Shown piece by piece: positions 52,277-63,582 of a stretch of DNA of 64,000 bases; position 1 is the first letter of the stretch, and the number at the start of each line of letters is the position of its first letter. The stretch comes from Lamellibrachia satsuma (taxonomy: Eukaryota > Annelida > Polychaeta > Sabellida > Siboglinidae), in the NCBI GenBank assembly GCA_033239005.1, contig BSQZ01000071.1, positions 899,501 through 963,500 on the forward strand, given 5' to 3'. The position numbers and the translations under genes are program-made. The notes under the pieces were generated by a model. The model saw only the letters and a program-made list of their open reading frames with translations, was not told where the DNA came from and did no database searches.

Positions 52277-53162
52277 GGTGAATTCGGCCCAGTGAATTCG
52301 GACAGCATTCTTTGGAGAGTTCGGCCCGAAACTCTGGTAATTTCAACCTCATAGCACAACGAGTCTCGGATCTCGGCCCAAACGACTGTGTGAGTGCATT
52401 AAGCTTAATGTCTCTCTTACTGTGAATAAAGCATACTATTTATTCTCTCAAATTTTTTTATTGATTTAGTTCCACATTAAACTGAAATTATTACTTTGTA
52501 ACTGCTTTTATAGCTTTCGCTTCCTTTTGCATAAAATATAGCACTATATATTTTCCATTTTAACATGCAGTCAATGAGACGATCATAGAACTGACACAAT
52601 TCCTTGTATTCTTAAAATTTATATCTTAAAATATATAATACATGACACCAAAAACTATAATATTATATACAGTTGAATAATTTTAAATTACAATTATCAT
52701 AATATCTTGTTTCTGTATTCAAGATTTTCATGCGTTTCCCTTAATCAGGGGAACTTCACCCCGGATGTTTTTATTTAAATCAAATACAGAGCAATGACAG
52801 TGAGAAGTGAATACTGTATTGTGAACACAACGGAGCCACTTTTATATGATAATAAGCGATTATTGTACAGTGAATACAACGGCACCACCTGCATGTGGTC
52901 TTTGATCTATACAGTGTTTTTCGTCAGATCATTTTGACTGTGGTCTTTTATTCACATCTACTCACTGTATGAAACAGACAAAGCATTGCACTTCAGCAGT
53001 ATCTAGTTAAACTTAGCATAAACAGGAATAACAAACCCTTAAGTTAAGGCTAATCCTTACTAGCTAGAACTGAGTAGATCTTGCGTGACACATCAGTCAC
53101 CAAAATCACCAAGCCGAACTGACATGTTAGTTGGGCTGAATTCTCCGAGGGCCGAAATCACC
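52277..53162. mobile_element. Inverted-repeat DNA element with TTCGGCCC end motifs
   Basis: Left GGTGAATTCGGCCCAGTGAA, then GTTCGGCCCGAAACTC. Right (reverse complement) GGTGATTTCGGCCCTCGGAG, then AATTCAGCCCAACTAAC and GTTCGGCTTGGTG. Each end holds three or more copies of the motif. No ORF. Inserted between the THAP exon and the rest of the transposon gene. Confidence 0.65.
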
Positions 53163-53196
53163 ACCACCTGCCAGTGCTACTCCTGCTACTGCGATG

Positions 53197-53467
53197 TTTA
53201 CTTTCTGACCTAACAATGAAAACGACCACCTAGAGCTGCCAAACTTCTCATACATTTACCATACATATACACATGTCAAGTGGTCAAACATTACTCTTAC
53301 TTCCATGTAACAATACAAATTACAAAAACAAGCTAGCTATATCATCTATGCCTAGCTCCATGAAGCTAGACTATAGATGACTAGTTTTTGTTTGTTTTGA
53401 TTTTTATACATGGAAGTAAGAGTAATGTTTTAATGTGGTCGTTTTCATGGTTCAGTCAGAAAGTAAA
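53197..53467. mobile_element. Foldback MITE, 271 bp
   Basis: The two halves are reverse complements in blocks: TTTACTTTCTGAC, then ATGAAAACGACCAC, then AAACATTACTCTTACTTCCA with TGTA. The left arm has about 56 extra bases. The whole could fold into one long hairpin. Confidence 0.75.
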
Positions 53468-53784
53468 TAAGTTCGAAGTTACAGGCTACTAGCGTCGCTA
53501 AACTGCTCCGACAGGTGGTTCTGCAGTATCAATGGTGATGGCTAGCGGTTCAAAATCGTTACATTATACTTTTTATTCTGAAAAATTTACATCGCCATCA
53601 CTCGCTAGTGACGCGAGTGAAACTATACTGAAGCATTGCATAAAAATCACTGACTTTTGTATTTTTTGGGCACTTTTCGAGTTTACCTATAAATAAATTT
53701 TCACCATTTTTTTTATTTTGGCATGTACTACATACAATATTAATATGTATTCCAAAGTGGCTGTAGCCGCTGGCGAAAACTGCC

Positions 53785-53940
53785 GCAGAAGGCCGGTTTT
53801 GGGTCATGTTCAAAAATCACTATCAAATCACTGATACCATTTTGAGCTACAAATATTACCAGAAGTCCGGTTTTTGGTCATGTTAAAAAATCACTATCAA
53901 ATCACTGATACCATTTTGAGCTACAAATATTACCTCAATA
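53785..53940. repeat. Direct duplication of about 73 bp
   Basis: GGTCATGTT-AAAAATCACTA, then TCAAATCACTGATACCATTT and TGAGCTACAAATATTACC occur twice in a row. Confidence 0.85.
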
Positions 53941-54096
53941 AATGTTGGTATCTTTCCTCTTTTATTCTGCGATCATTAATTGTTTTTAAAAGGCTTATTT
54001 ATTGATGAATTTTTGAAAGTGACAGGGGTTGGTGGTCATGAAAAGAGATGTTCCGACTTACAAACAACGTTCTTTTAAACAGAGGATGACCAGTAC

Positions 54097-56300
54097 ATGG
54101 AACTAAAGTGGTGCTTCTTGGTGTCTGGCAAGGGTAGAAGGCCTGCCCCTCCAAAGCTGACAGCACTTCAAAAGGGATGTTACAAGTTGAAGAAGAAAAT
54201 AAGCACCCTTGAAAACCAGCCACAAACAGTGACCGAAGAAAGAGATGCAACAAATTATGCTACTGAAAGACAGTTCGTGCTCCAAACAAGAACCAAACAG
54301 GGACACAATGAGTTCACAGACGCAATCAGTAAAACAATGATTTGCATCCAAGGTGAAGGAAAAGTTACAGCAAGCAAATGTAGGGATGTTGTAAAGATAG
54401 TTGGAAACCAGCTGTTGCAGCAAAACCTGACCAATGAAGATCTTCCTTGCGCTCAACCAATTCTCAACATGGCAGATGAAGGGCATGTCATAAGCAAGAT
54501 CCAGACAACAGAAGCCATTCTGAAAGCAGAAGTTACACGCTCTATACTGATGGAACATCCCGAGATCACAACATGATCGTTGGCCAACATATCACCTTTG
54601 ACAACAGTGTTTCAATGAGTCTTGTCTTCAGGCAGGTTGCCAGCGAGAATGCATCAACTCTTCTAGATATTACTATGGAGCTACCACAAGAGCCCGGAGA
54701 TGTCTGCTGTACATTGAATGAAGAACAGGAAAAACAAGGCATTTTCAAAAAGCTGCTGTAAAAAATTAATTCACTCATGTCAGACAGAGCAGTCGTAATG
54801 AAGAACTTCAATGAAAAACTTAAGGCTTTCATTCAATCTGAACTTGGCGAAGAAATTACCATGCATTTTCTGTATTACAATGCGCACTACCTACTAGGGC
54901 TAAGCAGAACATGTGAATTATGTCTCAAAGGCCCTTGGGACAGGATGCTGAGAGTAAATTCAGGCCGTACCACTCTTCTGACGCTGCATCATCGCGATTG
55001 ATTCACATAGCTACAGATGTCTTAGGTCCCAGGGGGATGAGAAAAGTGGGTGTTGTGCAGAATGGCAGGCATTCTGCGAAGAAGGGATGAAGTCACACAT
55101 GACAAGCAACAGAGGAAATAGATTCAACAGCTTTTTTGAGGGTTCAGCTGCCATTGTCCACCATGAAGAGCACATAAACACATTCTTTTCTCGAGGCTTT
55201 CTGTCACACACAAACATGAAACTGCAGAGTGTTGAAGCTGACATGAATGACCCGAGATTGGTAGCTTTGCTGTGCGCTGTTGGTCTCCTGAATCCTTGGG
55301 TGACGGGACCATACTGGAAACAACAATGCACCATATGCTTGACTTCATACGTACATTCAACAAATGACACACCATTTCCGCACCTGGTGTGATGATGCAT
55401 CATCTATCCTTGATCCTGAATTTTCGGGTGTCTTCAACGGACACTTTGAAATGAAAGTTCACCTACTTGAGAGCATCATGGCTAGGTCATGGATGCAGTC
55501 AAGCATGCTCTCCACGAGATCTCGAAGTAAATGCTGACAGTCACAGAGCAGCAATTGGCAGACTTCCTTGAAGGGGGGAAATTTGGTGACAACCTTCCAG
55601 CTTCGGTGATGGACACTATGAAAACTTTTCCTCTCACTAACATGATGGGTGAGAATGCCTTTAGCAACATGGATTTTGAGGATGAACCACTCACCATCGA
55701 ACAACTATCCACATGCTCAAGAGAAACAGGACTTTCAACAATCAAGAATTTTTAAGGCGGCAAAGAAGAAAGCCAATATTTTGAGAAAGCAATACAAGTT
55801 GCAGGAAAAGATCGTACACCTAAAGATCAGAGAATGCTTCATTGAAAAAGAACAACAAAAGAAGCTGAAACAGGAAAGACTGGCTGCTCACAAGCAACAG
55901 ATCATTGACAGCATGCTGAGTCACGGAGGTCCATGTAGGACAGCATCAGATGTTGACAGATTGGCTAAGTCAGGACTGGATGCAGTGAAGGCCCAGGTTC
56001 GCTACGAGAAAATTGTGTGGAGCAGTCTGAAGCTGACGGGGAACAAAGAAGTGCTGATTTCATCGCTGAAACAACACTTGGAGTCAACTTCACTAAACAC
56101 AGGTGACACTGGCATTAGTGACAACAGACCTGTTACTTAAGATGCAGATTCCCCAATCCTAGCTGATGGTTCTGCTCCACATCAGTCTTCATGGAAACAG
56201 AGATGGGACAGTGATGGTAGTGTAGATAAAGAAAGTGATTTAACAAGATTGCCATCCCAAACAACAAGTTCCGGATGTCAAGTGGACAATGAAGCCATTG
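54097..56300 (+). pseudogene. Transposase-like body of the THAP transposon, broken
   Basis: Ordered pieces: a coiled coil (ALQKGCYKLKKKISTLENQP), then VGQHITFDNSVSMSLVFRQV, LMSDRAVVMKNFNEKL, HFLYYNAHYLLGLSRTCEL, DVLGPRG, NRFNSFFEGSAAIVHHEEHI, HTNMKLQSVEADMNDPRLVA and a Lys/Arg-rich helical tail (KKANILRKQYKLQEKI). The D in SDRA and the N-A-H-Y-L-L-G-L block look like parts of an RNase-H-like transposase core. There is a frameshift near 54573, a stop at 54759-54761 and another frameshift near 55035. The coding sequence is cut at about 56300 by the LINE insertion and resumes at about 59360. Confidence 0.6.
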
Positions 56301-56304
56301 GCTT

Positions 56305-59300
56305 ATCAAGAGTCCAACAATTTTCTCATCTATGTGTTGCCCGCCCTTATCATATATCTGTCAATTCTATTTTTAAACATATTCACAGTACCAGCATTAA
56401 CACAATCATTTGGCAGTTTGTTCCATTCATTGATCACCCTCTGTGAGAAAGAGTACTTTCTCATGTCCAACCTACACTGTTCCTTAACTAGTGCTGCTTT
56501 GTGTCCTCTGGTTCTACTGCCTTCTTTCTTTAAGTTTGAAGAACATATTCCTATTAACATCCTCATAACCGTTCACTATTTTAAACATTTCTATTTGGTC
56601 TCCTCTCAGTCATCTGGTATCTAGTGTTGTTATACCACATTGTAATAAGCAGCATTCATAACTAAGGTCTCTTAGTTCTGGAATCATTTTAGTTGCTCTT
56701 CGTTGTATTCTTTCTAGCTTGTCTATGTCCTTCTTGCGATACAGCCTCCATGCTTGTATACAATATTCCAAATGTGGTCTAACTATTGCTTTGTACAGGG
56801 GTACAATTAGCTGTTTCTCCTTATACGTGATAGTTCTCCTAATTAGACCTACAATTTGATCTCCTTTCAAAGCAGCAATCCCACATTGCTCTGAAACTTT
56901 CATGTCAGCACTAAATGTTACACCTAAGTACTTTTCTTGTCTCAAGTCTCAAGTGGTTTTACTCCAAACAGCCCAAACTTGGGCTAACGCAGGAGTTTGT
57001 GGTGGGCTGTGCGCATGCGCTGTGGGTGGTACATTCGATTAAAAGACTAGTATCATTAATGTTGCTGAAATGGTTTTTATTTGATAGTTTTATTTATTTT
57101 ATGTATAGGATGTTTAACGAAATTTTTAATAGGCTGGTTGTGTGTATGGACACTGTCGCTGCCCTGCCACATGCACACATAGACAGTCTCCATACCCACA
57201 CCCTGGATAAGTTTACGCTAAGCTGTGTTTTAAAGGCAGTTTAGGTGAGGAGGTGTGGTGAAAGGGAGTTCCATAATAGCTTCTTGAAATGATTTTGGGT
57301 TTTTTATGTTGGTAATTTTTGATGGAATCATATTCCATATGCGAATGGCTCTGGGATAAAATGAAAAGACCATTGCATTTATACGACACTTGGGGGCTAT
57401 GTATTGTCCACGGGTTCGAGAGCGAGTTAGTAGGCCTGAAGGGGGGGTGATCTCAATAATGTTGTTTAGAATTTTGTAGAAGGTAGTGGCTTGTTTGATA
57501 ATGCTGCTTCGTTCAGGGTTGGCCACCCAAGGGCAGTAATTAGATCTGCTGAATTTGTGTTTCGTCTGTAGTCATTTTTAACAAATCTGGCAGCAGAGTG
57601 TTGCACTCTTTCAAGGCTTTTAATTTGTGAAAAGGTGTGGGGATTCCATATGGGTGAAGAGTACTCAAGTTTTGGCCGGATTAGCATGTTGTAGGCTGTT
57701 TGTTTAACTCGGGTTTACATGGGCCAAGAGTTCGTTTAATCATGCCTAAACATTTGAAGATTTTGAAGTTATGTCAGTGACGTGATTTGTCCAGGTTAAT
57801 TTGGAATCCAATTTTACTCCAGGTATGAGTGGCTGGATACGGTGGATAATGGCTGGCCAGAAAGCGAGTACTTGTGTGTGCTGGGTTTAGTTTTGTTTGT
57901 TATTGGAAGGTGGACGCATTTAGATACATTAAATTCCATTTGCCATTTGTCTGACCATGTTTGGAGTTGGCTTAGGTCAGTTTGGAGAATTTCGTGGTCG
58001 TTTTTGGAAGAAATTTTACGATATATAATACTATCATCTGCAAAAAGGCGTATAGGAGATTTGATGTTCCCATTTATGTCATTTATGTAGAGTAAGAAGA
58101 GGACAGGTCCTAGAACTGAACCCTGTGGGACACCAGATGTGACATCTGTGATGTCCGACAGGGCACCGTTAACTGAGACTCTCTGTTTGCGGTTGGATAG
58201 AAAAGATTTGATCCAATTTTGAGTGTTTCCAGTGATTCCGTAGGAGGTCAATTTTGATAGAAGACGTAGGTGAGGCACTTTGTCGAAGGCTTTAGCAAAG
58301 TCAAGCAGGATTGCGTCAATTCACAAGACAGTCCCGATTGGAATCCGTGTTGGAAGTGGAGAATGATGTTATGCTTGTGCAGGTGTTTCCACATGTTGCT
58401 TAGGATGATATGTTCCATTACTTTACAGAGGATGCAGGTTAGTGATATGGGTCTGTAGTTAGCTGGGTCAGATTTATGGCTCTTTTTGTGTATAGGAGTT
58501 ACTAATGCTTGTAGCCAGTCATTAGGAAGTTTACCTGTGTTGTATGATTGTTGGAAAATTTGGGTGATGATGGGAGCTATCTGCTTTGCAGTTTCTTTAA
58601 GGACTCTGGCTGGGAGTTCATCTGGGCCTGTAGCTTTGTTCTGGTTTAGATTTTCCAGCTGCTTTATTACGCCATCTATGCCAATTTCGAGAAGGGGGAT
58701 GTTATGGGGTGCTTTTCTTGGGTAAATACAGAGCTAAATTGGTTGTTTAGGGCATTTGCTTTATCTCGATCATTAATTATTGGTTGGTCGTTTACTCGAA
58801 GTGTGGGGATGCCAATGTTTTCTCGTTTATTTGCCTTAATAAATGACCAGAATCGTTTTGGATTAGTTTTCAGGCTGTCTCCAATGTGGTTGTTAACATA
58901 GTCTTTGTAGGATTTTGCTAATGCTTTAGTAGCTTGCTTTCGGAGTTCCTTAAATTTTTCCCAGTCACTGTTTAGTCCAGTTTGCTTTGCCTTTTTGTGG
59001 CTTTTGTTTCGTCTTCTCTGCATTCTAATTAGTTCACGTGTTATCCAGGGGAGGTGGGTTTTAGCTTTTGTGTATCGTCTCGGTATGTTATTGTTAATCA
59101 AGGTAGTCAGGCGTTCGCGGAAAAAGGTCCAGTTTTTGTCTATATCCTGTGAGTTGGGGTCGATGTCGAAGTACTCAAGATTTAGTTTGCCTTGTGTGGT
59201 TCTACCTAGTACAGCATCCCCCATTTTATATTCTTCGTCCATGTTTCCAAGTCCTATGTGTATACATTTACACTTCCCAAAATTGAATAACATTTTCCTG

Positions 59301-59360
59301 ACCATTTAACTAATTTATCTAGATCATCCTGTAAACTTTGTTTATCTGTATCATTTTTCT
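56305..59360 (-). mobile_element. CR1 LINE fragment (LINE A), interrupted by LINE B
   Basis: Right part (59188-59360) reads, on the - strand, DDLDKLVKWS and FNFGKCKCIHIGLGNMDEEY, ending at GDAVLGRTTQ. Left part (56305-56939) continues EKYLGVTFSADMKVSEQCGI, VPLYKAIVRPHLEYCIQAW, KDIDKLERIQRRATKMIPEL and KYSFSQRVINEWNKLPNDC. Removing LINE B joins the two in frame at TTQ|EKY. The element is 5'-truncated and carries a frameshift near 59290. Confidence 0.85.
56940..59187 (-). mobile_element. LINE B, copy 2 (5'-truncated), inserted in LINE A
   Basis: Near-identical to 22028-23478 across the shared part, with the same ACTTGAG-type tail and the same motifs (GVPQGSVLGPVLFLLYINDI, FADDSIIYR). It extends further 5', adding the region between endonuclease and reverse transcriptase (LNLEYFDIDPNSQDIDKNWT, LPWITRELIRMQRRRNKSHK, IPTLRVNDQPIINDRDKANA, NNQFSSVFT). 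About 60 bp is deleted near 58320, and other frameshifts are present, so it is inactive. Confidence 0.87.
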
Positions 59361-59674
59361 GACCATTTGATGAGCATGATTGTACTGACAGTGTAGACGA
59401 AGATGCAACCCCATTTGCATTTCAGAGGCAAGGCCAGTGGCTAAGTGTGTACTATGATAACACATTCTACATTGGCCTAGTCCTTGAAGTCCATGGTGGT
59501 GAATCAGCAGTTTGCAAGTTCATGGAGCAGATGAAAGGCAGACAGGCTTACTTCAGATGGCCACCTAGGGAAGACACCGCTGAGGTGGCTGCCCACTATG
59601 TCTTCAAGTGGGACTTTGAAGTAAATCCTGTCTCAAATGATGGTCGTGTGTGGTCCATGCCAGCTGTGAATTAA
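59360..59674 (+). pseudogene. C-terminal Tudor-like domain of the THAP transposon
   Basis: After the LINE insertion the frame resumes with EHDCTDSVDEDATPFAFQRQ, then GQWLSVYYDNTFYIGLVLEV, FMEQMKGRQAYFRWPPREDT and FKWDFEVNPVSNDGRVW-SMPAVN-stop. W.SV.YDN.FY.G.V..V..G.A....M.......F.WP..ED is a Tudor-like module I have seen at the C-terminus of similar invertebrate repeat proteins. It is intact in frame. Confidence 0.6.
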
Positions 59675-59879
59675 ATTTCAAGAGATTATGAGAAAATCAA
59701 GACAAAGAGTCTGTAAATCCTCTCTTGACTGACGGTCACGATGAATCTGAAATTATGTTATTTCTCAATAACTCTTAGCAGTTTATCCCCCTAGTGTTTT
59801 TCTGTGCAAGTAGCTACATGTAAATAGTAGTTTTGGTATCAAGAGCACTGTTTTATTTGGGGGAAATGTTTGTGTAATT

Positions 59880-60480
59880 GTGATATGCTGCCCTTTACTG
59901 CCTGTAAAAGTCAAGATTAACCTTACAGAACCCATGCTTTATATGCTTTAAATGCATTGATGAAAGTTATACCATTCCAGATACAAAAATTATTCCTGTA
60001 CCTCAATTATGTCAAAAGTTATGAACCGTCAAAGAGCTACACATTTTGAAATTTTTTGACCCATCAGCACAAATTAAGGAATTTGCATTGTCAAAATTAT
60101 ATTATGAATTGTATGTTGATCTTACATGCTTGAAAAAATTGGGTGTGGTCTATATGTACATTGAATGGAATAAAACAAGTTTTTCAGAGTTCAGATTGTG
60201 TTGTTTGATATTTGTGGTGTCTGAAAGTAGGCCTTTCGGCCAAATTCGGATTTTACCGAAAAATTTTCATAGTAAAAAAATTGGGGAAAAATTCATATCT
60301 CTGCTAAATATTGGGGTACAAATATAAAATTTATATCAGTGTGTTCAGAATCAAAAGCTCTATGAACTGGCATACTTTAAAAAATAACTTAGCTGAGTTA
60401 GAAAAATCACTTTGGAATACCTAACATTAAACTTTGCGTACACAGTGAAAAAGCATTTTAACTAGTGCCTTGCTGTTATT
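59880..60480. other. Non-coding 3' part of the THAP transposon
   Basis: Lies between the last coding domain and the right terminus; AT-rich, no supported ORF. Confidence 0.4.
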
Positions 60481-60710
60481 CCCTTTAGCAGGCCATTCCA
60501 AAAATGTGTTGTAATTGATCAGTTACCATTGCAGTCACCCGATGTCATTGTGTCATGCAATTCCATTTAGCACAAGCGAGCTAGGATTTTATTTAAAATT
60601 TATTCAGCAAATCGTGAATTTAAGTATTTATATTTTTGCTCTAGATAGTACTAGACCTACATGACAACATGTTCCTGGGTTGTGGTTGATATGACTTTAA
60701 AAAAGTCAAC

Positions 60711-61516
60711 ACTCTTGAGTGCCAAATAAACGTCCCTATACATGTATTTATTTGGTGAAAAATGCTACCCTATACACACCTTATCTGGCATTATCCGGTT
60801 ATTAGATTTAGACATTTGTGCCAGCCTATATTCTCCAATAATCATGGCTAATTCTGGAGCTTCATGTGGGTCCTTCTGATGGCCAAGTTTTCATACATTC
60901 AAATGACAGTTGTGAATTTAGCTGGAATCCGTTCTTCCGAGGATCCTAGATTTTGATCCCGAAGTGTTAGACCATCAGATTTCTATGATTAGGTGAATCG
61001 GTTAGAATCCTTAGTTCTCGGGAGCTCAACATAATATATTATTAGTTAAAATGCCATTATCACCGTGTAAACCGACCATAAAGGGCCACTGTGTGCAGTG
61101 CCTCAAAGCAGTCACAACCGGCTGGCGGTGGCCCTGAAACAGGCTTGTATATTCAATTCAATAAAATGTCCATTTAAAAACGGAAAATTTGATTCTGTTT
61201 TTTTTCAGGTATAAAACGCGGTTACTATATCTGCAGTGAAGCAATGCGAATATGCACAAAGTTTACATATGTTTGGTGGGAAAAGCCTGAAATACACGAC
61301 GATCCGCGTAGTTTATCCTTCACGTCGAGTCAAACAATTTTGCTTCCATGCTAAAAAAAGACAAATATACTAGTGACTTTTTCGCACTATACAATTATTT
61401 GTTTTGAACAATCTGTCCTCCTATACTGTTATTCGGCACTATACTATTATTAAATTTGAGCGATTTGCCACCCTATACTGTTATTTCGCCTATACGATTA
61501 TTTGGCATTCAAGAGT
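60711..61516. mobile_element. Inverted-repeat DNA element with CTATAC/TTATTTGG end motifs
   Basis: Left ACTCTTGAGTGCCAAATAA; right (reverse complement) ACTCTTGAATGCCAAATAA. Inside each end are repeated CCTATAC and TTATTTGG or TTATTCGG motifs. No ORF and no clear target duplication. Confidence 0.65.
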
Positions 61517-61519
61517 ATT

Positions 61520-62060
61520 AATTTTTATTATTATTATTGTAATGGGACTTTTTTATGATTAACCAAAATGTGATCAATTAAATATATTAAAAATAAAACA
61601 AACATGCAATAATATAATATGTCAGCTGCAACACTATCAACTGAGTAACATGTCCCCAATATGATGCACACCTACAGGGTGGCCGTTTCATCCTAGTACT
61701 TTGTGAGAGGTCAACGGGTGCACAAATCGACGAAATTGCTGCGCATATTCCGCAACGTACATTGATGAATCCTGAACAAGCCCTGCATTGACAGTAACAT
61801 TTCCGTAAAATATACATAACATTAACGACCAATAATCCACACGCTAACCAGTTGACAACGGCGCGAAGACAGAAAATGAAGCGTTTTCCCGGAGCAAACA
61901 GGCCACTTGACAACTGAAGTTTACGTTTTGTGTTTGGGATGGCAGCGTTTCACAGCGGCAGTTGCGATACTTAAATGGACGTTACAGTTCATAGTTAAAT
62001 TATGTGTAAGTCTGCACTGGTATCATATAGGACGAATATCACCCATGTTGATACATTTGT
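61520..62060. other. Nothing identified
   Basis: Short chance frames only. Confidence 0.4.
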
Positions 62061-62073
62061 TGAACTTTTTATT

Positions 62074-62352
62074 CTAAAAGTTGGTAAAACAACTTTGACT
62101 AGTGATGTTTTGTTGTTGCGACTTGCCATATGATACCCAGTTGTCAAATGAAATGTCATCGACAGTCTCGCAACCAGTGTCGTCATTTTTTGCTTGGAAC
62201 GCCGCTATTTTTGAGTGAATCGCGGCAACTTTAAGTTTGTGTGCAGTTGAATGACTAACCTGTTGAATTAGATGGTCACTGCTAGCAGGTATCCTGTGTC
62301 CAAAGTGGATTTTGTCATGTGTTTCGCTCTGACAGTGCAACGAGAGCGCCAT
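62074..62352 (-). CDS. Candidate first exon of an unidentified gene
   Basis: The - strand frame opens MALSLHCQSETHDKIHFGHR, then IPASSDHLIQQ. A good donor (CAG|GTTAGT) at 62260 would end a 31-codon exon in phase 0; without splicing the frame stays open to 62074 and reads VSHSTAHKLKVAAIHSKIAA. The sequence looks coding and has an X-box 58 bp upstream, but I do not recognise the protein. Confidence 0.35.
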   Translation of the reverse strand: MALSLHCQSETHDKIHFGHRIPASSDHLIQQVSHSTAHKLKVAAIHSKIAAFQAKNDDTGCETVDDISFDNWVSYGKSQQQNITSQSCFTNF

Positions 62353-62409
62353 TTGAGATCATGATCGCGCAGGTTTATGCAAATGAGATCTTACAACGGC
62401 CTCCCTCTG

Positions 62410-62424
62410 TTGCCATGGGTAACT
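62410..62424 (-). promoter_or_regulatory. X-box (RFX-binding) motif
   Basis: The - strand reads GTTACCCATGGCAAC, a perfect match to GTNRCC-N3-RGYAAC. It lies 58 bp upstream of the ATG at 62352, the usual distance in ciliary genes. One octamer motif (ATGCAAAT, 62377-62384) lies between them. Confidence 0.5.
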
Positions 62425-62429
62425 TACGA

Positions 62430-63415
62430 AACTAGTTATTATATTTCGTATTTATGTTTTAGATGTTGGCTCAGGTATACCTTTATCTATTAACCGACAT
62501 AATGGCATCATTAAATGTGTTTTATTAAGTGCGCCCATGAAAAACCCATGCACACGAGGCGTGCCTTCCTTTGTAACGCTTGTTGTCATTGGCTGCAAAC
62601 GGGCATATGTTTGTAAACACGGCCATCATGCTCTTAATCACACGCGCACGTGTGAAGCGATGATTTTGCTATTTCTTTTACGCGTCGTACGTGTTGCCAT
62701 AAATTAATCATTGGTGTTTTTCACACAATGTTGTCTGCCTCATTTGTGAATAACACGTATGATATAGTATTAAATTTAACGCATGTCAGCTGGGTAAAAA
62801 AAACTAAATAGGTGTTGTGTACAATATTTACCAAAACAAGTTCTGCTTAGTAGCCAACGGCATGAACTACCGTATAACTACGAATAGAAGCTAGCCTGTA
62901 AGTGTATCTGGAGAAAATGTGAATATTTGATGTAGACGCTTGGGGCTAGTAACACTACCACACAACAATGCATTTATACAAAGCAAACAACATATCAACA
63001 TAAATGGTCAAGGGTTATTCAGATGGAATCTTGCAGAGTTGGCAGTTTTTGCCACCGTCCCAGCATTGGTAAAAACACCCTGCGTGACTTAATTTAACTG
63101 CTGTGTTGGCAAAATAAACTGTTGAAAAATATGTTCATTGTTTTTTAATGAGTGAATATTACTACCATTATCCTTATACCTAATAATTCGTTGTGCCTGC
63201 ATTCTTTCTATGTTTGTTTCTACCAGTTTTTGCCAGTTATTTGTTGTCAGAAAAAACGTGCAAAACACATTTTTACCAGTCTTACCGACCATCCAGGCAA
63301 AAACAGTTAACCAAGGGAAAAGAATGCACTTTTACCAGTTTCTATCCAGGCAAAAACAGTTTTAGCACGAAAAAATCAACCCTGATCCCAACACCATGGC
63401 CTGCAAGGTCCAATT
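62430..63415. other. Nothing identified
   Basis: Possible upstream region of the candidate gene at 62352; no repeat or ORF supported. Confidence 0.4.
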
Positions 63416-63427
63416 AATGTGCGACGA

Positions 63428-63582
63428 CCCTTATGAAAATATACCATGGTATTCCATTGTATACCATGGCATACCATGGTATACCATGGTATTTACCATG
63501 GCCTACCATGATTTACCATGGTTTATCTGTTTCAAAACACCATGGTATACCATGCATTTACCATGGTATATTTTCATAAGGG
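63428..63582. mobile_element. 155-bp MITE with perfect inverted repeats and 5-bp target duplication
   Basis: The termini are perfect inverted repeats starting CCCTTATGAAAATATACCAT (23 bp). GACGA flanks both sides (63423-63427 and 63583-63587). The interior is almost entirely ACCATGGT-type palindromes. Confidence 0.88.

Larger units (their letters stand above)
51722..60484 (+). mobile_element. THAP-domain DNA transposon, probably Kolobok-like, with nested insertions
   Basis: The left end AGGGAATAACAACAA follows TTAA (51718-51721). The right end, in reverse complement, is AGGGAATAACAGCAA, next to TTAG (60485-60488), one change from TTAA. Between them are a THAP zinc finger start (51998), a coiled coil, a large RNase-H-fold-like region and a C-terminal Tudor-like domain (59401-59674). 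THAP plus TTAA is the Kolobok pattern. Inside lie the inverted-repeat elements 52277-53162 and 53197-53467 and a CR1 fragment that is itself split by LINE B. The gene is broken by several frameshifts and stops. Confidence 0.65.

Noticed and set aside
54103..54558. 151-codon - strand frame
   Set aside because: Antisense to the coiled-coil part of the THAP transposon.
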